Positions 15,244 through 22,949 of a stretch of DNA of 37,200 bases are shown in pieces. The notes beneath the pieces were generated by a model that searched no databases, had not been told where the DNA came from, and worked only from the letters and a program-made list of their open reading frames with translations. Origin of the DNA: Levilactobacillus koreensis JCM 16448 (lineage in GTDB: Bacteria; Bacillota; Bacilli; Lactobacillales; Lactobacillaceae); the NCBI RefSeq assembly GCF_001435525.1, contig NZ_AZDP01000059.1, forward strand, positions 1 through 37,200, given 5' to 3'. A program made the position numbers and the translations under genes. Position 1 is the stretch's first letter. Every line of letters starts with the position of its first letter.

Positions 15244-16946
15244 GAAATCTTAGAGTCATTAATATGGTTGACGGATATATACTTAAGAATATAAAATTTC
15301 ATGATGGTGTTAACTTTATTGTAGATACGGATAAGTCTTCTAAACATAATAAAGTTGGTAAAACAACCTTTTTAAAATTGATTGATGTGGCATTAGGAGC
15401 GAAAGATAGAGATCACATTTATTATGATTCTGGGACTAATAGTGTTGAGAACGATTTGGAGAAATACATTGATGATAATAAATCTGCTGTTGAATTGACA
15501 CTGGTTGATAAAATAAAACAACCCGAAGAGTCGTATATTTTACAAGTTGAGTTGAATAAAGGTGGACATTACTTTATTGATGGGGAAAAAATAAATCAAA
15601 ATGCATATCGAGAAAGATTAAATCAAATATTATTTGATAATGAGGATAATGCACCAACCTTTAGGCAATTGATTAATTCATTTATTCGGATATCTATGGC
15701 TGGCGATGTGGATTCATTCCTGAGAAATATTCCAAGAGCTAGTAAGTCAGTTTATAGAAGCGTTTATAATTTTCTGTTTCATATATCTGATCCATCAATT
15801 GATAAAAAAAGAGGTGAGCTTCAACGGAAGTTAAAATCAATTTCGGATGCTGAAAAACAGTATGAACATGTTCAACATGCTCAAAAGCCAGCTGAAATTG
15901 AGCAAATAATTGTTGCTTTGAATAATGAGTCTGAGGTTCTAAAGTCTCAGTTAAATGACATCATTAGTGTTAAATACTTTGAAAATAATAGGACTAAATT
16001 TTCTGATATACGGGCTCAATATTCTCAATTGTCAGATACTATTGGTAATCTCAATTATAAGCTGAGAAGAAATGAAAGCTTAATTAAAGCAACTGAAGTG
16101 GATGCAAGTCAAGCGGTTGACAGTAAATTAACGAAGGCCTTTTTTGATGAAGTAAAGCTAGCCGTGCCAGATGTTAAAAAAGGTTTTGATGAGTTGGTTC
16201 AGTTTAACGAGAAACTGTATAGAAACAAAATTGAGTATTTGAAGGAAATTCAGGTAAATCTAAAAAATAGAATATCCGATCTTGAAAGAAAGCAATCTGA
16301 TTTAACACATGGGAATGAAGAATTAATGTCATTGGTTGCTAGTGACAAATTGAAGGAGTACGAAACTCTAACGGATAGGTTTAATCAACGTACACGGGAA
16401 ATAAGTAGTCAGGAACAACTTTTGAAAGCAATGCGACGTTTTGAAGATGAAAAAGCAAATATTAAGAGTGAACTTATTAATTTAGAAGAGAATTCAGAAG
16501 AAAAAAAACCAGTGTACGTAAGCAAAATGGCATTGTTTAATCAGTACTTTACGGCTTTTTCTGAGCGGATTAATGGTGAAAGACCGATGTTGACTTACAA
16601 TCCAGATATCACGAAATTTCCTATTTCTATTCGTGAATTAAATGGTACTAGTACGGGGACAAGGAAGTCACTGATTGCGGCCTATGATATGGCATATCAA
16701 AAATTTGCTAAAATTGAAGATATAAAAATACCCAGGTTTGTAGTTCATGATGTGTTAGAGAGTGTTGAGGGAGAAAGTCTTAAAGCAACAATTGATTTGG
16801 GAAACGATAACGGGATGCAGTATATAGTTGCTATACTTAAGGAAAAACTAGATTCATCGGGAATTAGTGATTCAGAACAAAAAAGGCTGAGTATACTAAG
16901 TCTGTCAATGAATGACCGAATATTTGATGACCCTAGAGACATCTAA
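15234..16946 (+). CDS. DUF2326 ABC/SMC-type ATPase of an ABC-3C-like system
   Basis: The 570-aa ATPase has an N-terminal half-nucleotide-binding domain with Walker A in SSKHNKVGKTT (35-45), a long coiled-coil region (about 195-430) like RecN/Rad50/SMC proteins, and a C-terminal half with the signature-like NGTSTGTRKS near 470 and a Walker B-like PRFVVHD near 500. The final part (GMQYIVAIL and following) matches DUF2326. Such ATPases are the motor or sensor component of ABC-3C conflict systems, thought to respond to nucleic-acid perturbation. AAAGGGGGAAAATT lies ahead of ATG. It is the last gene of the operon and abuts a broken ISL3 transposase on the other strand. Confidence 0.82.
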   Translation: MFIGNLRVINMVDGYILKNIKFHDGVNFIVDTDKSSKHNKVGKTTFLKLIDVALGAKDRDHIYYDSGTNSVENDLEKYIDDNKSAVELTLVDKIKQPEESYILQVELNKGGHYFIDGEKINQNAYRERLNQILFDNEDNAPTFRQLINSFIRISMAGDVDSFLRNIPRASKSVYRSVYNFLFHISDPSIDKKRGELQRKLKSISDAEKQYEHVQHAQKPAEIEQIIVALNNESEVLKSQLNDIISVKYFENNRTKFSDIRAQYSQLSDTIGNLNYKLRRNESLIKATEVDASQAVDSKLTKAFFDEVKLAVPDVKKGFDELVQFNEKLYRNKIEYLKEIQVNLKNRISDLERKQSDLTHGNEELMSLVASDKLKEYETLTDRFNQRTREISSQEQLLKAMRRFEDEKANIKSELINLEENSEEKKPVYVSKMALFNQYFTAFSERINGERPMLTYNPDITKFPISIRELNGTSTGTRKSLIAAYDMAYQKFAKIEDIKIPRFVVHDVLESVEGESLKATIDLGNDNGMQYIVAILKEKLDSSGISDSEQKRLSILSLSMNDRIFDDPRDI

Positions 16947-17356
16947 TTTCTTAGACGAATTTCTTTGATAGTGATTCCTACTTTTCCGAGTAACATTTCC
17001 GTGACAATTGAACTTTGGTCCACGACTGTACGAAGAATAAAATCATCCAAACGTTTTGTCCGGCGAGCACTATTAGCAGCGAAAGAGAGCCGTTCGGTAA
17101 AGACATGGCGACCGCAAGCAGGAATTCAGACAAACAAACTTACGTAAGCGAATAGCCCAATAGACTGGATGATCAGTTATCGGTAAGTTCTGGAGCTTTC
17201 TCAGGTAATAGACTTTGTCCGAAAAGTGATGTAATGACAATCAGGACAGTAGTCTTCTGAAACCGTTGAGTGGCAATTAATCTGATAACGATTCTAATAA
17301 ACAGAGAAATCAGCAACAATGGTGTTGGGTAAATCGAGGATATTGGTTAAATCCAT
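16943..17356 (-). pseudogene. ISL3-family transposase, N-terminal remnant with frameshifts
   Basis: Reading the minus strand from ATG 17354-17356 (after a CAGGAGATATC ribosome binding site) gives MDLTNILDLPNTIVADFSVY then a stop. Other frames continue with DYCPDCHYITFRTKSIT, PVYWAIRLRKFVCLN, PACGRHVFTERLSFAANSAR and further ILRTVVDQSSIVTEMLLGK. This is the zinc-finger and HTH N-terminal part of an ISL3 transposase with at least three disruptions, and the DDE domain is missing. The last stop overlaps the stop codon of the DUF2326 gene, so the element is cut off at that junction. Confidence 0.8.
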
Positions 17357-17421
17357 AGAATGATATCTCCTGACATTGTAATTCCTTGTGACTGATTATG
17401 CACCAAAATCTGGAAAGAGCC
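17357..17421 (-). mobile_element. Upstream end of the ISL3-type element
   Basis: On the minus strand, GGCTCTTT (17414-17421 on plus as AAAGAGCC) lies about 60 bp upstream of the transposase start, where the terminal inverted repeat of ISL3-family elements (often beginning GG-CTCTTT) would be. The opposite end was not found, so the element cannot be autonomous. Confidence 0.55.
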
Positions 17422-17473
17422 GTTTTCGCCATATACAGTTACGGAAATCCAATGACATAAGTAACACAATACG

Positions 17474-17513
17474 ATAAACCAAAAGGCCTCGACATCGAGG
17501 CCTTTTGGTTTAT
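17474..17513. terminator. Bidirectional terminator with a 19-bp perfect stem
   Basis: ATAAACCAAAAGGCCTCGA (17474-17492) is perfectly complementary to 17495-17513 around a two-base centre. The stem contains A4 and T4 runs on both sides. It lies just after the stop codon of the minus-strand MerR gene. Confidence 0.85.
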
Positions 17514-17518
17514 GCTGC

Positions 17519-17899
17519 TCACATCACCGAACTATCTCCAGCTAAATACCGCTCCAGCTTATGATCAATCACTTTCAGCTGTTCCTGCTTGTCAGCAATC
17601 GAAGCGATGACGCGCTTACGCTGCTCGCGCATTAATTCAATTCGTTGCGGTAAGCTGCTATCGCCTTCACGTACTAAGGCAGTGTAGTGTTGCAATTCAA
17701 CAATCGACATGCCGGCTTCCCGCAAATAATGTAAATTGGTTATCCAGTGTAGGTCCTCATCATTAAAGAGCCGTTGATTATTTTCATTGCGCTTTTCCGG
17801 TGGTAATAGGCCACACTCTAAGTAATACCTGACTGTTCGAATAGTAACATTAGCGGCTTTCGCAAACTCACCGATCCGCATTACCTGTTTATTTTCCAT
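17519..17899 (-). CDS. MerR-family regulator (MerR1)
   Basis: The 126-aa regulator has the MerR winged helix at the N-terminus (MRIGEFAKAANVTIRTVRYY, then LECGLLPPEKR and NQRLFNDEDL) followed by the helical dimerisation coil (about 75-118) and a short tail. No metal-binding cysteine cluster is visible, so an organic or redox signal is more likely than metal. I place the start at ATG 17897-17899 with GGGAGGT ten bases upstream; a longer frame reaching 17980 would run into the divergent SDR gene and its promoter. It faces the SDR gene across a MerR-type promoter and probably controls it. Confidence 0.88.
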   Translation of the reverse strand: MENKQVMRIGEFAKAANVTIRTVRYYLECGLLPPEKRNENNQRLFNDEDLHWITNLHYLREAGMSIVELQHYTALVREGDSSLPQRIELMREQRKRVIASIADKQEQLKVIDHKLERYLAGDSSVM

Positions 17900-17905
17900 T
17901 TTGAC

Positions 17906-17936
17906 TTGACCTCCCGTTACGTTAGGCTGATATAGT
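17906..17936 (+). promoter_or_regulatory. MerR-type promoter (19-bp spacer) and dyad for the first SDR gene
   Basis: TTGACC (17906-17911) and TATAGT (17931-17936) are 19 bp apart, the over-long spacing that MerR activators correct by DNA distortion. The dyad CCT-cc-CGT-T-ACG-tt-AGG is centred at 17918, largely inside the spacer. Its CGTTACGTTA core recurs in the rarA promoter. Confidence 0.8.
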
Positions 17937-17963
17937 AAATCCATCATAACAGAAAAGGAAGCT

Positions 17964-18680
17964 ATGGATATGACTATCAAGACATTAATTACTGGTGCTG
18001 ATCGCGGGATGGGTTATGAATTAGCCCTAGAACTTGGTTTGAAGGGCCAGCATATCTATGTTGGTTCTAGGAATTTAGCTCGTGGACAGGCCGCTGTTGC
18101 CCAGCTCAAGGCCGCTGGTGTTCAAGCTCAGGCGGTACAGTTAGACGTGACCGACCATGAGTCGATTGTTGCCGCGAAAAAGAGTATCGCTAATTTAGAT
18201 ATCCTAATCAATAATGCTGGTATTGCCGTTGATCATGAGACTAAGCCGTCAGAATTGCCACTGGATGCAATTCGGCAAGATTTCAACGTGAATTATTTCG
18301 GCTTGATCGACGTCACGCAGGTCTTTTTACCACTTTTGAAGGCAGCGCCGGCTGGCCGGATCATCAATATCTCCAGTGCAGTGGGGTCATTGACTCTGGC
18401 CAGCGATGTCAGTACCAGTATCCACAAGCTACAAGCATCTGGCTATCAGGCCTCTAAGTCGGCGGTCAATATGTTCACCGTCAAACTCGCCGCTGAACTT
18501 GAGGGAACGCCCGTCACGGTAAACGCCGTCAATCCTGGTTGGGTGGACACCAGTTTTGGTGGCGGTGGCGGTAATCGGACCGTGCAAGTGGGTGTGGCGC
18601 GGACTGTAGAATTGGCCACTTCTGATGCGTTAACCGATTCCGGCACGTTTTCAGATATTGATGGTATCGTGCCTTGGTAG
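17964..18680 (+). CDS. Short-chain dehydrogenase/reductase (SDR1)
   Basis: The 238-aa NAD(P)-dependent oxidoreductase has the Rossmann glycine motif TGADRGMGYE at residues 8-17, LDVTDHE, the NNAG motif near 87-90, and the catalytic Ser...Tyr-x3-Lys (SSAVGS and YQASKSA). A Gly-rich stretch (FGGGGGN) follows the usual PGWVDT. Substrate cannot be read from sequence. AAAGGAAGC precedes ATG 17964; ATG 17970 is a second in-frame option. It is divergent from MerR1 and sits in a cluster of reductases, which suggests carbonyl or electrophile detoxification. Confidence 0.9.
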   Translation: MDMTIKTLITGADRGMGYELALELGLKGQHIYVGSRNLARGQAAVAQLKAAGVQAQAVQLDVTDHESIVAAKKSIANLDILINNAGIAVDHETKPSELPLDAIRQDFNVNYFGLIDVTQVFLPLLKAAPAGRIINISSAVGSLTLASDVSTSIHKLQASGYQASKSAVNMFTVKLAAELEGTPVTVNAVNPGWVDTSFGGGGGNRTVQVGVARTVELATSDALTDSGTFSDIDGIVPW

Positions 18681-18775
18681 CCTACTCATATTAAGTACGA
18701 CAAACTAAGACGGTAAAGTCATCTCTAGAAGGGAAAAAACAATATTTCCTTATTAGAAAAGTAAAATTGGCCGTT

Positions 18776-18810
18776 CAAAAAACCTCGCTAATGAGCCAAG
18801 CGAGGTTTTT
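18776..18810. terminator. Bidirectional terminator between SDR1 and the flavin oxidoreductase
   Basis: AAAAACCTCGCT (ending at 18789) pairs with AGCGAGGTTTTT (18799-18810). A and T runs flank both sides, suiting the convergent genes. Confidence 0.88.
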
Positions 18811-18866
18811 GAAAACGATGAAATTAATAGATCTACTTCTTGCTTTTCTATAGGTAATCAATACGA

Positions 18867-20123
18867 TTATTTAGTTTCGCTATTGTCTGGATATGTCATT
18901 TCAGTCCAGCCACCAAAGCCTTGGTGTAGGGGTTGAATATTTTCAGCACCTGATAGTGGGATTGCGGTAGCTGAACTAGAGAAGGTATCAATTAGCCCTG
19001 GTGTCATGTGGTTCTTCTTAGTTTGTTCGATGGATAATGAAGTGATGATTTGGTCTTCTTGATGGTTTAAAATCTTTTCGGCAAAATCTGGGTCAATAAT
19101 ATTTTCTCGACCAACAGCGACTAAGTCAGCCAAAGACAAAGCTGATTCGGCCTTCTCTTTGCTATCAATCCCACCAACAATAATCTCTTTACTCCCGTTT
19201 AAGCATGGCTTGAAGAGGGTTGCAAATGGTTTGTCAGAGTCCTTAAATTGATTGTCTGCCTCGCCATCGGTGTCTAGCAATAATGCATCACCAGGTTTTG
19301 AATCAAAATTCAACATGGAAAGGTGAATGTAGTCTAAATCAAATTGCTTAGTGATTTGGTTGATTAATTGTGTGGATTCATGCCAAGTATAACCAACGTT
19401 TTTACCGTGAATTTCTTCTGGTGAAATTCGATAGCCGACAATAAAGTCTTTAGGCGCATACTTCTTGACAGTCTCCATAACGGTTTTAACCACCGCTAAT
19501 GGGAAATTCATACGTTTCTCAACGGAGCCGCCCCAATGATCGGTACGGTGATTTGAGTAAGCGGATACAAATTGCTGGATGAGATAATGATTGGCACCGT
19601 GGATTTCAACGCCATCGAATCCGGCGTCAATGGCCCGTTTAGCGGCTTTACCAAAACCGGCAATGATGTCTTTAATTTGTTCATCTGATAGTGAGTGGAC
19701 CTTGTAATCAAGAAATGGAAAATCGCTGCCGTCTTCTAAGCCCGTTGGTGCGTAAACTTTTTTGCCTTGCATTGCACGATAATTTGCTTCCCGGCCAGTG
19801 TGGGCAATTTGCATAATAGCTTTACTACCGGAATGCTTCATCGTCTGAGCAAGCTTCTTTAGCTGGGGCAGGAACTTATCGTCATAGGCGGCTAATTGTT
19901 CCCGGCCCCGTTTCCAAGTCAGCGCCGGGCCACCGTTTTCTGTGACGTACATGTACTCAGTCATTACTAGACCGCCGGATTTAGCGCGAGCGTGATAATA
20001 GTCAATAGTATCTGGAGTAATATAGCCGTCTTCACCACTGTTAGTCAGCATAGGTGGAAGGACAAAACGGTTATCAACAGTTGCGCCATGGCGAAAAGTT
20101 AGGGGATCATTTAAGCTACTCAT
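18867..20123 (-). CDS. Old Yellow Enzyme-family NADH:flavin oxidoreductase
   Basis: The 418-aa protein is a TIM-barrel FMN enzyme of the OYE class that reduces activated C=C bonds or quinone-like electrophiles. Visible motifs are NRFVLPPMLTNSGEDGYIT near the N-terminus, MQIAHTGRE, GFDGVEIHGANHYLIQQFVS with the conserved HGAN, and VGGIDSKEKAE followed by LVAVGRENIIDPDF for phosphate binding of FMN. It is about 40 residues longer than short OYEs, with a C-terminal tail typical of the lactobacillar YqiG-like type. It lacks the second Fe-S domain of enoate reductases. It is in the same orientation as the HxlR gene upstream, with HxlR-like inverted repeats in the 162-bp gap. Confidence 0.92.
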   Translation of the reverse strand: MSSLNDPLTFRHGATVDNRFVLPPMLTNSGEDGYITPDTIDYYHARAKSGGLVMTEYMYVTENGGPALTWKRGREQLAAYDDKFLPQLKKLAQTMKHSGSKAIMQIAHTGREANYRAMQGKKVYAPTGLEDGSDFPFLDYKVHSLSDEQIKDIIAGFGKAAKRAIDAGFDGVEIHGANHYLIQQFVSAYSNHRTDHWGGSVEKRMNFPLAVVKTVMETVKKYAPKDFIVGYRISPEEIHGKNVGYTWHESTQLINQITKQFDLDYIHLSMLNFDSKPGDALLLDTDGEADNQFKDSDKPFATLFKPCLNGSKEIIVGGIDSKEKAESALSLADLVAVGRENIIDPDFAEKILNHQEDQIITSLSIEQTKKNHMTPGLIDTFSSSATAIPLSGAENIQPLHQGFGGWTEMTYPDNSETK

Positions 20124-20160
20124 AGTTGAAAACTCCTTTTTGTTTGTTACTTCACTAACT

Positions 20161-20229
20161 ATTATAAATCAGTATTTTGCTTACGAATAGTAGGCACTCT
20201 TTTGTAAGCTGCTTACTTAGAGGTAAGTA
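20161..20229 (-). promoter_or_regulatory. Promoter and HxlR-like operators of the flavin oxidoreductase
   Basis: On the minus strand TATAAT (20161-20166) is a perfect -10. GCTTAC half-site at 20179-20184, the inverted repeat GTAAGC-t-GCTTAC (20204-20216) and TACTTA-gagg-TAAGTA (20214-20229) form a cluster typical of HxlR-family operators. Control by the neighbouring HxlR protein is inferred. Confidence 0.6.
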
Positions 20230-20285
20230 GTACGGCGCAAATAGGGTCACTGGCTATTAGAAACTAGCCTCCAAACGGAGTGTGT

Positions 20286-20693
20286 TCACTCATCTGATAA
20301 GTTTTCTTGTAAATCCAAATCGACTAATCCCAACATGGCTTTGGAACTATATTTAAAGTGTACAGAATCATCCTGTATAGATTCCGCAAATTGAGTCATC
20401 TGGATTAATAGGGCTTTTAAATCCCTCCCTTTGTCTGTTAATGAATAAATAACCTTCATTGGCATGACGTCATAACTAGTTCGTTTAACCATCTTGTGAG
20501 CAATCAGCTGATGGAGTTGTTCACTCAAAACTTTTTCGGCCGGTGCAACACCATAGAGACGCTGAAAGTACTGGCGAAGCTCGCCAAATCGTTTATCACC
20601 CAAACCGAGTGAGCAAATGATGGAAGGTTTCCATTTGCCATCGACTAAATCGATAATATAATTACATCCTAAAAAATAGTTTTTCGTCTGCAT
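20286..20693 (-). CDS. HxlR-family regulator with a single N-terminal cysteine
   Basis: The 135-aa winged-helix protein shows the family hallmarks C10, LVDGKWKPSIICSLGLGDKR and the later IYSLTDKGRDL. C10 occupies the position of the redox-sensing Cys in YodB/HypR/QorR-type members. A second Cys (C27, in the SIICSLG segment) lies within the DNA-binding domain. Such proteins repress quinone- or aldehyde-detoxifying enzymes and are inactivated by thiol modification. Its neighbour is an OYE-type reductase with suitable operators upstream, so it is likely the cognate repressor. The C-terminal tail is acidic. It begins 53 bp downstream of the second MerR gene. Confidence 0.88.
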   Translation of the reverse strand: MQTKNYFLGCNYIIDLVDGKWKPSIICSLGLGDKRFGELRQYFQRLYGVAPAEKVLSEQLHQLIAHKMVKRTSYDVMPMKVIYSLTDKGRDLKALLIQMTQFAESIQDDSVHFKYSSKAMLGLVDLDLQENLSDE

Positions 20694-20746
20694 GTCAAAT
20701 ACGCTCCTTTTAGTTAAATGCCTTAAAGATAAATCCTGTCACTTAC

Positions 20747-21223
20747 TCAAATTTTCCCAAGTTCTTCCGGATTACCGCCATCCGCCACCAACCGCTCAAA
20801 CTCCGCATGTACCGCGGGATCAACGTGATTCGTTCCCGGCAAATAGTGAATACTTTCCGTCCCCGCCTGTAGTGCCGTCTTGTAGTACCACTTCTTCCAC
20901 CGCAGAAAATCCAGCGTATGTTGCAACTGAGCCATTTTGGCCACTAATTTCTGCTCGTGCTTTGCTAAGAAGTCGTAGCGGGCTTGCAAGGTGGTGTCAC
21001 CAGTCATGCACAGGTCGATGAAGTTACCGATCTGTTTGACCGGGACGCCGGCTTCCTTGAGGCAAACGATGACTTCTAGAAAATTAAAATCGTTATCTTT
21101 GAAGCGCCGCCGTCCCGCGTCATTGCGGTCGACGAACGGTAAGAGGCCCTCCTTGTCATAATAGCGGAGGGTGTAGGGACTGATGGATAGCTTCTCGGCC
21201 ACTTGGCCAATCGAATAGCTCAT
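20747..21223 (-). CDS. MerR-family regulator (MerR2)
   Basis: The 158-aa regulator starts with a full MerR winged helix (MSYSIGQVAEKLSISPYTLR then YYDKEGLLPF, GRRRF and LEVIVCLKEAGVPVKQIGNF), followed by a dimerisation coil (about 80-115) and a C-terminal extension with WKKWYYKTAL. It resembles lactobacillar MerR proteins paired with SDR or aldo-keto reductases. An AAGGAGT ribosome binding site precedes ATG. It is divergent from the second SDR gene, and the shared region contains a MerR-type promoter with a perfect palindrome. Confidence 0.9.
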   Translation of the reverse strand: MSYSIGQVAEKLSISPYTLRYYDKEGLLPFVDRNDAGRRRFKDNDFNFLEVIVCLKEAGVPVKQIGNFIDLCMTGDTTLQARYDFLAKHEQKLVAKMAQLQHTLDFLRWKKWYYKTALQAGTESIHYLPGTNHVDPAVHAEFERLVADGGNPEELGKI

Positions 21224-21251
21224 AGATAAAACTCCTTTTTGAATTTACGGG

Positions 21252-21282
21252 TTGACTTAGAGTTAACTCTAGATTCTATACT
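21252..21282 (+). promoter_or_regulatory. MerR-type promoter with 14-bp palindrome for the second SDR gene
   Basis: TTGACT (21252-21257) and TATACT (21277-21282) are separated by 19 bp. The spacer opens with the perfect palindrome TAGAGTTAACTCTA (21258-21271), an obvious operator for MerR2. Confidence 0.88.
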
Positions 21283-21322
21283 ACCATTATTCGATTAAAG
21301 ACAGACCATTTGGGAGGATATT

Positions 21323-22063
21323 ATGATGAGCGAAACAAAACCATTAGTTGTGATCACCGGTGCCAGTTCCGGTTTCGGGGCAGAAGATGCTAAATTATTC
21401 AACGCTGCGGGGTTCCCACTATTATTGCTGGGACGGCGTGTGGAGAAAATCAAGGCGCTACCATTAGACTTCACTAATGTTATGACGGCCGCTGTTGATG
21501 TGACCGACCAGGCCGCGTTGAAGGCAGCCATCGTAGCGGCTGAAGCCAAGTATGGCGCCACCGACTTACTGATCAATAATGCAGGTGTTATGCTGTTAGG
21601 AAACGTTCAACGACAGGACCCTAAGGAATGGCAAACGATGCTCGACACCAACGTCATGGGTGTGCTCAACGGGACGCAGATTGTCTTGCCGGCCATGGTT
21701 GCGCGGCATCACGGGACCATCATCAACATGTCGTCCATTGCCGGGTTCAAAGCCTTCGCCAATCATGCGGCTTACGTTGCCAGCAAGTTTGGCGTTCACG
21801 GGTTGTCCGAAACCATTCGGCAGGAAGTTTCTAACGACAATGTCCGGATTTCTCTGGTCGCACCGGGAGCTGGTGAGACCGAATTGTTGACCCACGTCAC
21901 GGACAAAGGGGCATTGAAGGACTATGAGGCCTGGAAGCAGACCATGGGTGGCCTAACGTTAGATCCGAAGTACGTGGCGCAAACGGTGAAGTTTATCTAC
22001 GATATGCCCCAAGAAGTTAACGTGCGGGAGATTGATTTGGCCGCGACACGTCAGGATAACTAA
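21323..22063 (+). CDS. Short-chain dehydrogenase/reductase (SDR2)
   Basis: The 246-aa classical SDR has TGASSGFGAE (cofactor binding, near 12-21), DVTDQ, NNAGVM (near 89-94), the catalytic NMSSIAG and YVASKFGV, and APGAGETEL after the active site. It resembles YdfG-like serine/3-hydroxy acid dehydrogenases but the substrate is uncertain. GGGAGG at 21312-21317 serves ATG 21323 or 21326. It is under the MerR2-type promoter and ends in a terminator. Part of its 3' end is duplicated 1 kb downstream. Confidence 0.92.
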   Translation: MMSETKPLVVITGASSGFGAEDAKLFNAAGFPLLLLGRRVEKIKALPLDFTNVMTAAVDVTDQAALKAAIVAAEAKYGATDLLINNAGVMLLGNVQRQDPKEWQTMLDTNVMGVLNGTQIVLPAMVARHHGTIINMSSIAGFKAFANHAAYVASKFGVHGLSETIRQEVSNDNVRISLVAPGAGETELLTHVTDKGALKDYEAWKQTMGGLTLDPKYVAQTVKFIYDMPQEVNVREIDLAATRQDN

Positions 22064-22072
22064 ATGGAATAG

Positions 22073-22107
22073 AGCTGATCAACTTAATTGCTGGTCGGCT
22101 TTTTTTG
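22073..22107 (+). terminator. SDR2 terminator
   Basis: AGCTGATCA (22073-22081) pairs with TGGTCGGCT (22092-22100) using two G-U pairs, followed by T7. A degenerate copy recurs at about 23029-23061. Confidence 0.8.
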
Positions 22108-22251
22108 TGCCTTAGGCCGCTAAAAACGTGCGAAAAAAATATGATGGAACCGAGTAATGATGTTTTCATCCGAGCAATCATTCATTTTTTAAGTGACTTA
22201 AGCTGAACGCTATATTAAAATATGATTAGAGAATGCCGAGGAGGATGGAAA

Positions 22252-22911
22252 ATGGTTAGTATTCAAGACTACACGCCAGACCTAAAGGAAAGTTGGCTCC
22301 GTTGTCGCGCATTGGCTTACATGCACAGCTCGTTTACCGATGAAATTACTGATCAGCGGGATGATATTCCAACAAATCGTAGAATTTCTTTAGTTGCAAT
22401 GAGTGATAAGCAAGTCGTGGGTCTGGTTGATGCCGTCTATTTGGATGCGACTCAGGCCAACCCCGAAAGTTATGGGTTTAATGCGGGTACTGTGCTGACC
22501 ACGCTTGATGCGGTGGCTACGCATCCTGACTACCAGCATCGGGGGATTGCAAGAGATTTAATTGACGAAGTTATTCGCCGACTACAGCCACGAGGTGGGG
22601 AACTCCTGATTTATACGTTAGATGACGTGCCAGCAAATAGTCTGTATCGCTCGCTTGGTGCTAAACTGTGCTATCAGGCGTCCATTGTGACCGCTCATAG
22701 CCGGCACAATCAAGTCCCCTTGTGGACTGACTTTAAAGTTAATCCTGAACATGAAGTCGACGTTTACGACACGGAGGGTAACCAGGTTGATTACGCAATT
22801 GATTCGGAAACGTATTACGTTGGTCAGAAAAGACACATTGCTCAATTGGACAATATTACTAAGATTGCGACCGAGCACGTGTACACACTAAAGCTATCAG
22901 ATGAAGATTAA
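22252..22911 (+). CDS. GNAT-family N-acetyltransferase (GNAT1)
   Basis: The 219-aa protein has a GNAT core with the acetyl-CoA loop VATHPDYQHRGIARDLIDEV (near 86-105) and the downstream NSLYRSLGAKLCYQ. The C-terminal 70 residues form an extra domain of unknown role. I place the start at ATG 22252 with GAGGAGG about eight bases upstream, not at 22222, which lies before that site. The gene lies between SDR2 and a scarred copy of the SDR2 3' end, suggesting it was captured together with a duplication. Acceptor substrate unknown. Confidence 0.85.
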   Translation: MVSIQDYTPDLKESWLRCRALAYMHSSFTDEITDQRDDIPTNRRISLVAMSDKQVVGLVDAVYLDATQANPESYGFNAGTVLTTLDAVATHPDYQHRGIARDLIDEVIRRLQPRGGELLIYTLDDVPANSLYRSLGAKLCYQASIVTAHSRHNQVPLWTDFKVNPEHEVDVYDTEGNQVDYAIDSETYYVGQKRHIAQLDNITKIATEHVYTLKLSDED

Positions 22912-22949
22912 GGCACCTAACTTTGCCACTCAGATGACTAATGATGGTC

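Noticed and set aside
16965-17147. 60-aa plus-strand ORF after the DUF2326 gene
   Set aside because: It is the antisense of the ISL3 transposase remnant, which explains the sequence better.
17445-17462. CATAAGTAA as a second rlmH-type attachment site at the island's right end
   Set aside because: Only about seven contiguous bases match the rlmH end, which is not more than expected by chance.
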